The notes under the pieces are model-generated. The model searched no databases. It saw only the letters and a list, made by a program, of their open reading frames with translations, and had not been told where the DNA came from. From positions 41,069 to 105,068 of the forward strand of contig NZ_LPNO01000035.1 in assembly GCF_001952855.1 (NCBI RefSeq): 64,000 nt of DNA. Reading direction: 5' to 3'. Source of the DNA: Pseudomonas sp. ATCC PTA-122608 (GTDB lineage: Bacteria; Pseudomonadota; Gammaproteobacteria; Pseudomonadales; Pseudomonadaceae). Below, in pieces: positions 1 to 8,146 of this stretch (position 1 is its first letter; each line of letters begins with the position of its first letter). The translations under genes were made by a program, and so were the position numbers.

Positions 1-716
1 GGCTCGGCATGCCCGCACTCCGGCACGGCTCCGCGGGCCGCCGCGACGGGCCATCCATGGCCCGGCGCGGCTAAATCGGCTTCCCTGCCGATTTACCCGC
101 TCCACCGTGCCTACTTGCGGCCATCGTGGTTGACGGGGCCTGCAGATCAAGATCACAAGCAGATCAAAAGCAGAGCACAGCGGCCTACCGGCCGGCTTGA
201 GTGTGGTGAAGCAGAGGCAAGATCCAGAGCGAAAGCAGGGCTGCTTTTCTGTAGGAGCGAGCTTGCTCGCGAAAAACCTGAGACCGCCGCGTTGAATCAG
301 GATGCCCGCGTCATCGTTAACGACCTTCGCGAGCAAGCCCGCTCCCACATTTGGACCGTGCCCGCTTTAGCTTCTGATCTTGCTGTTGCTGTTGCTCCAC
401 CACACTCAAGCCGGCCGGTAGGCCGCTGTGCCCTTGATCTGCTGTTGATCTTGATCTTAGGCGCCCCGTTAAACCACGCTGGCCGAACGCAGGCAGTACG
501 GAGCGGGTAAACCGGCAGGACGCCGGTTTAGCCGCGACGGGGCAGGGACGCCCCGTCGCGGCGGCCCGCTTCGTGCTGCCGGAGTGAGGGCACACCGAGC
601 CCAAGCGAGGTGCCGAGTGGTGGGGCAAGAGCGTTTTGCTTACTTTTGCGCTGTTCAAAAGTGAGCCGCTGTAAGAGCGGAACCATACGCGGCCGTTACC
701 TAAATAACGGATATGC
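1..716. repeat. Long palindromic intergenic repeat, copy A (left end cut by the window)
   Basis: This block is nearly the same as the one at 6431-7257 and shares several hundred bases with it. Both arms read as inverted copies of each other. The right arm (about 480-716) ends with AAGAGCGTTTTGC, TGTAAGAGCGGAACC and GTTACCTAAATAACGG; the matching left terminus of this copy lies outside the window. A REPIN (250-349) sits at the centre of symmetry. Open reading frames in it have no recognisable product, so I treat it as non-coding. It resembles the long intergenic repeat families known from P. fluorescens genomes, but I cannot name the family. It ends about 100 bases before fmdA. Confidence 0.8.
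250..349. repeat. REPIN (two inverted REP sequences) in copy A
   Basis: TGTAGGAGCGAGCTTGCTCGC at the left and its inverted partner GCGAGCAAGCCCGCTCCCACA at the right enclose about 55 bases. This is the typical REP doublet of fluorescent pseudomonads. REPINs of this sort are moved by RAYT transposases; no RAYT gene is visible in this window. Confidence 0.85.
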
Positions 717-734
717 CCCCAACCCCAAAGACGC

Positions 735-752
735 ATACGTCATCCAACGTAT
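735..752. promoter_or_regulatory. Short inverted repeat upstream of fmdA, possible operator
   Basis: ATACGT and ACGTAT are perfect inverted copies separated by six bases. They lie 65-80 bases upstream of the fmdA start, just outside the long repeat. The position suits an operator, but the half-sites are short and no regulator gene is adjacent. Confidence 0.3.
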
Positions 753-816
753 TCCCCGCCCAACCCCATCCCCACGAGACTGCTCCCACAGCCAAGCCAC
801 CTCCGGGAGCACCTCG

Positions 817-2046
817 ATGACCGACACCCTGATCAAAGTCGACCTCAACCAACCCGTCACCGAAAACGAGCAAATCCACAACCGTTGGCACCCGGATATC
901 CCGATGGCCTGCTGGGTCAAACCCGGCGATGATTTCATCCTCGAAACCTACGACTGGACCGCCGGCGCTATCAAGAACAACGACGACGCCAGCGACGTGC
1001 GCGACGTCGACCTCTCCACCGTGCACTACCTCTCCGGCCCGGTGGGCGTACACGGCGCCGAACCCGGCGACTTGCTGGTGGTCGACCTGCTCGACATCGG
1101 CGCCAAAGCCGACTCCCAGTGGGGCTTCAACGGCTTCTTCTCCCGCCAGAACGGTGGCGGCTTCCTCACCGATCACTTCCCCAGCGCGCAAAAAGCCATC
1201 TGGGATTTCAAGGGCATGTTCACCAGCTCCCGACACATCCCGGGCGTCAATTTTGCGGGCCTGATCCACCCCGGCCTGATCGGCTGCCTGCCCGACCCGG
1301 TGATGCTCGCCGACTGGAACCGCCGCGAACAGGAACTGATCGACACCAACCCAACCCGCGTCCCACCCCTGGCCAACGCCCCGCTGGCCGCCACCGCACA
1401 CATGGGCAAACTCAAGGGCTCGGCTCGTGACGACGCCGCCGCCACCGGTGCCCGCACCGTGCCGCCCCGCGAGCATGGCGGCAACTGCGATATCAAGGAT
1501 TTGTCCCGCGGTTCGAAGATCTATTTCCCTGTCTACGTCAACGGCGCCGGCCTGTCGGTGGGGGACTTGCACTTCAGCCAGGGCGACGGCGAAATCACCT
1601 TTTGCGGCGCCATCGAAATGGCCGGCTGGGTGCACATGAAGGTCGAGCTGATCAAAGGCGGTATGGCCAAGTACGGGATCAAGAACCCGGTGTTCAAGCC
1701 AAGCCCGATCACCCCGAACTACAAGAACTACCTGATCTTCGAAGGCATCTCTGTCGACGAACAGGGCCAGCAGCACTACCTCGACGTCAATGTCGCCTAC
1801 CGTCAGGCCTGTCTGAATGCGATCAATTACCTGACCAAGTTCGGCTACTCGCCGGCCCAGGGCTATGCGCTGCTTGGTTCGGCGCCGGTGCAGGGGCATA
1901 TCAGCGGCGTGGTGGACATTCCCAACGCCTGCGCGACGTTGTGGCTGCCGACTGAAATCTTCGAGTTCGACATCAACCCCAACGCCAACGGCCCGACCCA
2001 ATTCCTCGACGGCAGCATCGACCTGCCCATCGCACCGGACCTGTAG
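817..2046 (+). CDS. fmdA: Formamidase FmdA (acetamidase/formamidase family)
   Basis: The 409-residue protein matches the acetamidase/formamidase family in length (Methylophilus FmdA is about 410 residues). These cytoplasmic enzymes hydrolyse formamide to formate and ammonia. The N-terminal HNRWHPDIP (residues 21-29) and the internal GPVGVHGAEPGDLLVV are family features. I chose ATG 817 because GGGAG lies 8 bases upstream; the open frame extends back to 610 but only into the long repeat. fmdB follows after 2 bases and amiE after that, so this is the first gene of an amide-degradation operon. The usual ABC transporter genes for amides are not in the window and could lie to the left. Confidence 0.93.
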   Translation: MTDTLIKVDLNQPVTENEQIHNRWHPDIPMACWVKPGDDFILETYDWTAGAIKNNDDASDVRDVDLSTVHYLSGPVGVHGAEPGDLLVVDLLDIGAKADSQWGFNGFFSRQNGGGFLTDHFPSAQKAIWDFKGMFTSSRHIPGVNFAGLIHPGLIGCLPDPVMLADWNRREQELIDTNPTRVPPLANAPLAATAHMGKLKGSARDDAAATGARTVPPREHGGNCDIKDLSRGSKIYFPVYVNGAGLSVGDLHFSQGDGEITFCGAIEMAGWVHMKVELIKGGMAKYGIKNPVFKPSPITPNYKNYLIFEGISVDEQGQQHYLDVNVAYRQACLNAINYLTKFGYSPAQGYALLGSAPVQGHISGVVDIPNACATLWLPTEIFEFDINPNANGPTQFLDGSIDLPIAPDL

Positions 2047-2048
2047 CC

Positions 2049-2396
2049 ATGCCGACTTATGAATACGCCTGTGAGTCCTGCGGCACCTTCACCATGCTGC
2101 GGCCGATGGCCCAGCGTCACGAGCCCAGCCAGTGTCCGTATTGCGACAGCCCCGGCGGGCAGTTGCTGCTGTCGGCGCCGGCGCTGACGACGCTGTCGGC
2201 CAGCCAGCGCAAGGCGATTGCCGGCAACGAGCGCAGCGCCCATGCGCCGCAAACCGTTGGTGAGTATCAGGAGTCGCGCAAGCACCCGGCAGGCTGCAGT
2301 TGCTGTGGCAGCAGTAAACCGGTGGTGCCAAGCAAGGCCAACCCGCTGGGGCTCAAGACCAAGACCGGGCCACGGCCCTGGATGATCAGTCACTGA
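2049..2396 (+). CDS. fmdB: FmdB family zinc-ribbon regulatory protein
   Basis: This 115-residue protein begins MPTYEYACESCG, the hallmark of the FmdB/CxxC zinc-ribbon family. Cysteines at 8, 11, 29 and 32 form the two metal-binding pairs, and there is a further cluster at 83, 85 and 86. FmdB was described as a regulator of formamidase expression in Methylophilus; the molecular role is not well settled. The gene starts 2 bases after fmdA, so translation is probably coupled. Products of about 115 residues are common when the family is linked to fmdA. Confidence 0.9.
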   Translation: MPTYEYACESCGTFTMLRPMAQRHEPSQCPYCDSPGGQLLLSAPALTTLSASQRKAIAGNERSAHAPQTVGEYQESRKHPAGCSCCGSSKPVVPSKANPLGLKTKTGPRPWMISH

Positions 2397-2411
2397 CCGA
2401 GGAGATTCGCA

Positions 2412-3455
2412 ATGCGCCATGGCGACATATCCAGCAGCCCGGACACGGTCGGCGTTGCTGTCGTGAACTACAAGATGCCGCGCCTGCACAGCAAGGCCGA
2501 GGTCATCGATAACGCGAAGAAGATTGCCGAGATCATTGTCGGCATGAAGCAGGGTTTGCCCGGCATGGACCTGGTGGTGTTTCCCGAGTACAGCACCATG
2601 GGCATCATGTACGACCACGACGAGATGATGGCCACCGCCGCGAGCATTCCCGGCGAGGAGACGGCGATTTTCTCGGCGGCCTGTCGCCAGGCCAATACCT
2701 GGGGTGTGTTTTCCCTGACCGGTGAGCGTCATGAAGAACATCCGCACAAGGCACCGTATAACACGCTGGTGTTGATCAATAATCTGGGGGAGATCGTCCA
2801 GCGTTATCGCAAGTGCATTCCGTGGTGCCCGATCGAGGGTTGGTACCCGGGCGACCGCACCTACGTGTGCGACGGACCCAAGGGTATGAAGATCAGCCTG
2901 ATCATCTGCGACGACGGCAACTATCCGGAGATCTGGCGCGACTGTGCAATGAAAGGTGCCGAGCTGATCGTGCGTTGCCAGGGCTATATGTACCCGGCCA
3001 AAGAGCAGCAGGTGCAGATGTCCAAGAGCATGGCCTGGGCCAATAACTGCTACGTAGCGGTGGCGAATGCGGCGGGGTTCGACGGGGTGTATTCGTACTT
3101 CGGGCACTCGGCGATCATTGGTTTTGATGGCCGCACCCTGGGGGAGTGCGGCGAGGAAGAAATGGGCATTCAGTACGCCCAGTTGTCGGTGTCGCAGATC
3201 CGCGATGCGCGGGCCAACGACCAGTCGCAGAACCATCTGTTCAAGCTGCTGCACCGTGGCTACACCGGCATGCATGCCTCGGGCGACGGGGACAAGGGCG
3301 TGGCAGATTGTCCGTTCGAGTTCTATCGCACCTGGGTGCTGGACGCGCAAAAGGCCCAGGAAAATGTCGAGGCATTTACCCGCAGCACCGTGGGCGTCGC
3401 TGAATGCCCGGTGGGGCAGTTGCCCCATGGCGGTATAGAAAAAGCGGCGGGTTGA
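2412..3455 (+). CDS. amiE: Aliphatic amidase AmiE (nitrilase superfamily)
   Basis: The 347-residue protein follows P. aeruginosa AmiE closely from its first residues (MRHGDISSS) to its end. It hydrolyses short aliphatic amides to the acid and ammonia in the cytoplasm. The nitrilase catalytic triad is present as Glu59 (VVFPEY), Lys134 (YRK) and Cys166 (IICDD). The start is ATG 2412, with GAGGAGATT a few bases upstream. It lies 15 bases after fmdB and 3 bases before amiB. In P. aeruginosa amiE heads its own AmiC/AmiR-controlled operon with a leader terminator; here it is internal to an fmd operon and no such leader is visible. Confidence 0.95.
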   Translation: MRHGDISSSPDTVGVAVVNYKMPRLHSKAEVIDNAKKIAEIIVGMKQGLPGMDLVVFPEYSTMGIMYDHDEMMATAASIPGEETAIFSAACRQANTWGVFSLTGERHEEHPHKAPYNTLVLINNLGEIVQRYRKCIPWCPIEGWYPGDRTYVCDGPKGMKISLIICDDGNYPEIWRDCAMKGAELIVRCQGYMYPAKEQQVQMSKSMAWANNCYVAVANAAGFDGVYSYFGHSAIIGFDGRTLGECGEEEMGIQYAQLSVSQIRDARANDQSQNHLFKLLHRGYTGMHASGDGDKGVADCPFEFYRTWVLDAQKAQENVEAFTRSTVGVAECPVGQLPHGGIEKAAG

Positions 3456-3458
3456 GGC

Positions 3459-4415
3459 ATGCGGTTTACCTTTGAGCCGGCTCAGGTCATGGCCTTGCTG
3501 CGCAGCCGTATCGTCGGCCAGGACGCGGCCCTGGCCCAGGTGGAAGGGCTGCTCAAGGTGGTTAAGGCCGACATCGGCGAGCGTGATCGGCCGTTGAGCG
3601 TCAACCTGTTCATGGGGCCTACCGGGGTCGGCAAGACGGAAATCGTCCGTCTGCTGGCCCTGGCCTTGCACGGCCGCGCCGACGGTTTTTGCCGTATCGA
3701 CATGCACACCCTGGCCCAGGAGCATTACGCCGCCGCCCTGACCGGAGCACCACCAGGCTATGTCGGCAGCAAGGAGGGCATCAGCCTGTTCAACAGTGAG
3801 CTGATCCAGGGCAGCTACAGTCGCCCCGGCATCGTGCTGTTCGACGAGCTGGAAAAGGCCAGCCAGGAAGTGGTGCGCAGCCTGTTGGGCATCCTCGAAA
3901 ACGGCCAGCTGACGTTGACGGGCGGCGCTCGCACGCTGGACTTTCGCAACAGCCTGATCTTCATGACCAGCAATATCGGCGCGCAACAGGCGCGCCGCCA
4001 TCGACGGCGGTTTGCCCCGTTGCGCTGGTTGGGGCGCGGGGAGGCGGCGGTACTGGAGGACGCCTTGCACAGCCATTTCGAGCCGGAATTTCTCAATCGC
4101 ATCGACCGTATCCTGATGTTCGAGCCCATCGACCATCAGTGGCTTGAAGCACTGCTTGAGGTGGAACTCTGCAAACTCAATCAACGCCTTGCGGTACAGC
4201 AGCGGTCGCTGGTGCTGGATGAGTCGGCACGGGCCTGGTTATGCCGCGACCATGATGTACGGTTTGGTGCCCGCGCCTTGGGCCGCCGATTGCGAGTAGA
4301 GCTTGAGCCGGCGATTGCCGAGTGCCTGTTGCGTGATCCGGGTGTGGGCTCCATGGGTGCGACTGCCATCAGTAATCGTTTGGTGGTTTCGCAACGAGCG
4401 GCTTGCAACAAATAA
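3459..4415 (+). CDS. amiB: AmiB-like AAA+ ATPase of the Clp type
   Basis: This 318-residue protein is a single Clp-type AAA+ module. It has Walker A GPTGVGKT (53-60), the pore-loop motif GAPPGYVGS (about 97-105), Walker B VLFDE (126-130) and sensor-1 MTSNIG (169-174), followed by a C-terminal small domain. Known AmiB in the P. aeruginosa amidase operon is a Clp-related protein of unclear function encoded straight after amiE. The same position here, 3 bases after amiE, supports the name. It lacks the N-terminal substrate domains of ClpA or ClpB, so it is not a general disaggregase. AmiC, AmiR and AmiS genes do not follow. Confidence 0.82.
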   Translation: MRFTFEPAQVMALLRSRIVGQDAALAQVEGLLKVVKADIGERDRPLSVNLFMGPTGVGKTEIVRLLALALHGRADGFCRIDMHTLAQEHYAAALTGAPPGYVGSKEGISLFNSELIQGSYSRPGIVLFDELEKASQEVVRSLLGILENGQLTLTGGARTLDFRNSLIFMTSNIGAQQARRHRRRFAPLRWLGRGEAAVLEDALHSHFEPEFLNRIDRILMFEPIDHQWLEALLEVELCKLNQRLAVQQRSLVLDESARAWLCRDHDVRFGARALGRRLRVELEPAIAECLLRDPGVGSMGATAISNRLVVSQRAACNK

Positions 4416-4465
4416 AATTCAGGCTAATATGACCCGGGTAAAACAATATATTCCGGGTAAAAGTC

Positions 4466-5029
4466 ATGAGCGCATCACACTGCACCGCCTTTCTTGGCCA
4501 CCAACGCGTGGCCGCCGGCTCTTATGCCGACGTCGCCAAAAACCTGAAAAGTCTCGACCTGTCGACCGGCAGTTTGTTGGTGTTTGATGACGCCAGCGGT
4601 GTTCAAGTCGACTATCCCTGGCCAGCCGGTTATGCACCCCAGCAGTCGACAGTCGCGGTGACGGAGGCCGAAGTGCCAGTGTCACCTACCGTAGGCCGCC
4701 CGAAGCTGGGCGTGGTCGCACGTGAAGTGACCCTGCTGCCACGGCATTGGGAATGGCTGGGGCAACAACGCGGCGGCGCCTCGGCGGCCTTGCGCCGGCT
4801 GGTGGATGAAGCGCGCAACGCCCATGCCGAGCACGATGAGCGACGCCATGCCAAGGAATCCAGCTATCGTTTCATGAGCGCCCTGGGCGGCGACCTGCCG
4901 GGTTTTGAAGAAGCCTCGCGGGCGTTGTTTGCCCAGGACGGCGCTGACTTTTCCAACAAGATTGCGCACTGGCCGGTGGATGTGAAGTTGTACCTGGCCT
5001 GGTTAACACGCAACGCTTTCCCTGCCTAA
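4466..5029 (+). CDS. DUF2239-like protein, unknown function
   Basis: This 187-residue soluble protein has no signal peptide or membrane segment. Its start (MSASHCTAFLGHQRVAAG) and the PRHWEWL segment near residue 90 recall DUF2239 proteins, a widespread but uncharacterised family; I assign it from memory of that pattern. The start is ATG 4466, reached after 50 bases that include two similar stretches, CCCGGGTAAAA and CCGGGTAAAA. Those may be promoter or operator elements. It is probably transcribed separately from amiB and ahead of the MATE gene, which begins 22 bases downstream. Confidence 0.7.
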   Translation: MSASHCTAFLGHQRVAAGSYADVAKNLKSLDLSTGSLLVFDDASGVQVDYPWPAGYAPQQSTVAVTEAEVPVSPTVGRPKLGVVAREVTLLPRHWEWLGQQRGGASAALRRLVDEARNAHAEHDERRHAKESSYRFMSALGGDLPGFEEASRALFAQDGADFSNKIAHWPVDVKLYLAWLTRNAFPA

Positions 5030-5051
5030 TTGCATTGAGATCCGAACCTTC

Positions 5052-6407
5052 ATGGAAGTCACCCAGCAACGCCCGTTGTGGCAGATCTACCTGATCTTTC
5101 TGGCACCCATGGTGCTGTCCAATTTCCTCCAGAGCTTTTCCGGCACGCTGAACGGTATCTATGTCGGGCAGATGCTCGGTACCCAGGCGTTGGCGGCGGT
5201 GTCGGGGATGTTCCCCATCGTGTTTTTCTTTATCGCCCTGGTGATCGGCCTGGGGGCGGGCGCTTCGGTGTTGATCGGCCAGGCGTGGGGCGCGCAGGAA
5301 ACCTCGATGGTCAAGTCGATCACCGGCGCCACCCTGACCCTTGGCGCTCTGATCGGGGTGATCGCGGCGGTGCTGGGCAGCGTGTTTGCGCGCCCGGCGA
5401 TGCAGGCGCTGGGCACACCGGTGGATGTGCTGGATGACGCGGTGGGTTATGCGCAGATGATGATGCTGATCATGCCGCTGCTGCTGGTGTTCATCCTGTT
5501 CACCCAACTGCTGCGGGGCGTGAGTGACACGGTGTCGCCGTTGCTGGCGCTGGTGGTGTCGACCACCGTGGGCCTGTTGCTGACCCCGGCACTGATCAAG
5601 GGCTGGCTGGGTTTGCCGCCAATGGGTATTCAGAGCGCGGTGTTGGCGGGGTTGGTGGGTAATGCACTGGCGATGACGTTTCTGGTGCTGCGGTTGCGGC
5701 ATAAAAACCACGTGATGGCGCCGGATCGCGAGTTGATGGCGGCGTTGCGGCTGGACCGGGTGATTTTGGGCAAGGTGCTGCGTATTGGTCTGCCGACCGG
5801 GTTGCAGATGGTGGTGTTGTCGCTGTCGGAGTTGGTGATTCTGGCGCTGGTCAACAGCCATGGTTCCCAGGCGACGGCGGCGTATGGGGCGGTGACGCAG
5901 ATTGTCAACTATGTGCAGTTTCCGGCGTTGTCGATTGCGATCACGGCGTCGATTCTTGGGGCGCAGGCGATCGGGGCGGGGCGGCTGGAGCGGATTGGGC
6001 CGATCCTGCGTACGGGGATTTTGATCAACCTGTGCCTGACGGGTGGGTTGATTGTGTTGGGGTATGGGTTGTCGCATTGGTTGTTGGGGTTGTTCATTAC
6101 CGACGTGGATGCGCGGGTCAAGGCTGAGCATTTGTTGCATATCATGCTCTGGAGCATTTTGGTGTTTGGGTTCCAGGCGGTGGTGGGCGGGATCATGCGG
6201 GCCAGCGGTGTGGTGCTGGTGCCGGTGGGGATTTCGATCGTTTGCGTGTTGGGGGTGGAGTTGCCGGTGGCTTATCTGCTGAATGCGCGGTTTGGGTTGG
6301 AGGGGGTTTGGATGGCGTTTCCGGTGACGTATCTGGCGATGTTGGGGTTGCAGACGGCGTATTACCGGTTGGTTTGGCGGCATAAGCAGATCAAGCGGTT
6401 GGTGTGA
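5052..6407 (+). CDS. MATE family multidrug efflux transporter
   Basis: The 451-residue polytopic inner-membrane protein shows the two-fold repeat expected of a 12-TM MATE exporter. Early features are LPLWQIYLIFL-like helix 1 and LNGIYVGQMLG, the conserved loop after helix 1. The substrate cannot be told; MATE proteins typically export cationic drugs or metabolites in exchange for Na+ or H+. ATG 5052 gives an MEVTQQRP start close to helix 1. The last third of the gene is unusually rich in G (runs such as GGTTGGGG). It stops 24 bases before the long repeat, copy B. Confidence 0.9.
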   Translation: MEVTQQRPLWQIYLIFLAPMVLSNFLQSFSGTLNGIYVGQMLGTQALAAVSGMFPIVFFFIALVIGLGAGASVLIGQAWGAQETSMVKSITGATLTLGALIGVIAAVLGSVFARPAMQALGTPVDVLDDAVGYAQMMMLIMPLLLVFILFTQLLRGVSDTVSPLLALVVSTTVGLLLTPALIKGWLGLPPMGIQSAVLAGLVGNALAMTFLVLRLRHKNHVMAPDRELMAALRLDRVILGKVLRIGLPTGLQMVVLSLSELVILALVNSHGSQATAAYGAVTQIVNYVQFPALSIAITASILGAQAIGAGRLERIGPILRTGILINLCLTGGLIVLGYGLSHWLLGLFITDVDARVKAEHLLHIMLWSILVFGFQAVVGGIMRASGVVLVPVGISIVCVLGVELPVAYLLNARFGLEGVWMAFPVTYLAMLGLQTAYYRLVWRHKQIKRLV

Positions 6408-6430
6408 GGTTTTTTTGGGGGGGGGCGGGG

Positions 6431-7257
6431 AGTACATATCCGTTATTTAGGTAACGGCCACTTAGGGTTCCGCTCTTACAGCGGGTCACTTTTGAAAAGC
6501 GCAAAAGTAACCAAAACGCTCTGCCCCGCCTGTCGGCGCCTCGCTAGGGCTCGGCGTTCCCTCACTCCGGCATTGCTACGCGGGCCGCCGCGACGGGCCA
6601 TCCATGGCCCGGCGCGGCTAAACCGGCGTCCTGCCGGTTTACCCGCTCCGCACTGCCTGCGTTCGGCCTCGGGCTGAATGGGGCAGTCAGATCAAGATCA
6701 ACAGCAGATCAACAGCAAGAGCACAGCGGCCTACCGGCCGGCTTGAGTGTTAGAAGCAGAGGCAAGATCCAGAGCGAAAGCAGAGCTGCTTTTCTGTGGG
6801 AGCGGGCTTGCTCGCGAAAAACCTGAGAGCGCCGCGTTGAATCAGGATGCCCGCGTCATCGTTAACGACCTTCGCGAGCAAGCCCGCTCCCACATTTGGA
6901 CCGTGCCCGCTTGAGCTTTTGATTTGGCTGTTGCTTCACCACACTCAAGCCGGCCGGTAGGCCGCTGTGCTCTTGATCTGCTTTTGATCTTGATCTTAGG
7001 CGCCCCGTTAAACCACGCTGGCCGAACGCAGGCAGTACGGAGCGGGTAAACCGGCAGGACGCCGGTTTAGCCGCGACGGGGCAGGGACGCCCCGTCGCGG
7101 CGGCCCGCTTCGTGCTGCCGGAGCTGAGGGCACACCGAGCCTAGGCGAGGTGCCGAGTGGTGGGGCAAGAGCGTTTTGCTTACTTTTGCGCTGTTCAAAA
7201 GTGAGCCGCTGTAAGAGCGGAACCCATAGTCGCCGTTACGAAAATTACGGATATGTA
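6431..7257. repeat. Long palindromic intergenic repeat, copy B (complete)
   Basis: The complete element is about 820 bases. Its left end (ACATATCCGTTATTTAGGTAACGG, GGGTTCCGCTCTTACAGCGG, GCGCAAAAGTAA) reappears inverted at its right end (CCGCTGTAAGAGCGGAACCC, GTTACG, TTACGGATATGT). The inner arms are also inverted copies: CTAAACCGGCGTCCTGCCGG at left and CCGGCAGGACGCCGGTTTAG at right. A REPIN lies at the centre. No product is recognisable. It separates the MATE gene from the AraC gene, whose stop codon it supplies. Confidence 0.85.
6795..6894. repeat. REPIN at the centre of copy B
   Basis: TGTGGGAGCGGGCTTGCTCGC and the inverted GCGAGCAAGCCCGCTCCCACA are perfect REP partners. The intervening bases match those of the REPIN at 250-349, including ATCAGGATGCCCGCGTCATC, so both long repeats carry the same REPIN. 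Confidence 0.9.
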
Positions 7258-8045
7258 CCCCGACCCACCCCCCGCAACTCCCTGGTGAAATAACGACTCG
7301 GCACCTCACCCAACACACGCTTGAACACCGTCGCAAACGCACTCGGGCTGCTATACCCCAAATCCAGCGCCACCCTGGTCACCGGTTCCCCATTGCCCAG
7401 CCGCACAATCCCCGCCAGCAGGCAGGCTTGCTGGCGCCACTGCAGGTAACTGATACCCGTGGCCTGACGAAACTGCCGGGTAAACGTCCGGCGGCTCATC
7501 CCCGCGCCGAGCGCCATGGCATCAATGCTGACCTCCAACGAAGGCCCAGCCAGAAACTCTTCGCAAGCCTTCGCCAACCGCGGCTCGGCGGGCAACGGTG
7601 CACACAGCGGCAACAGCGGCATCCGGGCAATCTCGTGCAGCAGCAAGCCCATCAAATAGCTATCTCGGCCACCCATCGCGTAACGCGCAGGCACCTCCAC
7701 GGCCTTTTCCAGCAACTGCCCGAGCAGTGGCGACACATCCAGTACCTGGCACGTTTGCGGCAACTCCAGCCGCCGCGCCGCCTGCGGGCGAATGTAGGTG
7801 TTGAGCATCGTCACCGGCCCGCGCATCAGCATGGCATGGGACACATGCGGCGGCACCCAGATAGCACGGCGTGGCGGCACTACCCAATTACCGGTGGCGG
7901 TATACACGGTGATCACACCGCAGCTGGCATAGGCAAACTGCCCGCGCGGGTGCGCGTGGTCGGGGAACAGCTGGCCGTCGGCATAGTCGATGGCGGTCAC
8001 GACCACGTCACGTGGGGTGTTTTCGTAGGGATGAATATCGGGCAT
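7245..8045 (-). CDS. AraC family transcriptional regulator
   Basis: The 266-residue protein has an N-terminal cupin-like ligand domain (HAHPRGQF near 29-36, IWVPPHVSH) and a C-terminal double helix-turn-helix (about 170-255) with the conserved LGYSSPSAFATVFKR and VPSRYF. It is divergent from the EamA transporter, 101 bases apart, and is the obvious candidate to control it. The final residues (VGRGTYP) and the TAA stop are read from the terminus of the palindromic repeat, so the natural C-terminus may have been replaced. ATG 8045 gives the typical MPDIHPYE start of this subgroup. Confidence 0.9.
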   Translation of the reverse strand: MPDIHPYENTPRDVVVTAIDYADGQLFPDHAHPRGQFAYASCGVITVYTATGNWVVPPRRAIWVPPHVSHAMLMRGPVTMLNTYIRPQAARRLELPQTCQVLDVSPLLGQLLEKAVEVPARYAMGGRDSYLMGLLLHEIARMPLLPLCAPLPAEPRLAKACEEFLAGPSLEVSIDAMALGAGMSRRTFTRQFRQATGISYLQWRQQACLLAGIVRLGNGEPVTRVALDLGYSSPSAFATVFKRVLGEVPSRYFTRELRGVGRGTYP

Positions 8046-8146
8046 GGCCTGATTCTAGCCTTTGTTGACCCACAATCGCAGGCGGGCCATCACGGTTTGC
8101 GAAAAAATCTGCCGGATGCACGGCCTTTTGTCGTGCCAACCCGCAA

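Noticed and set aside
610..816. Upstream extension of fmdA
   Set aside because: The extra 69 codons lie in the long repeat and have no family match; ATG 817 has a good ribosome-binding site.
4872..6437. 521-codon open frame opposite the MATE gene
   Set aside because: It has a low-complexity His/Gln/Pro composition and overlaps a clear transporter gene.
1..7257. Composite transposon around the amide genes
   Set aside because: The flanking repeats have no transposase gene and no visible target duplication.
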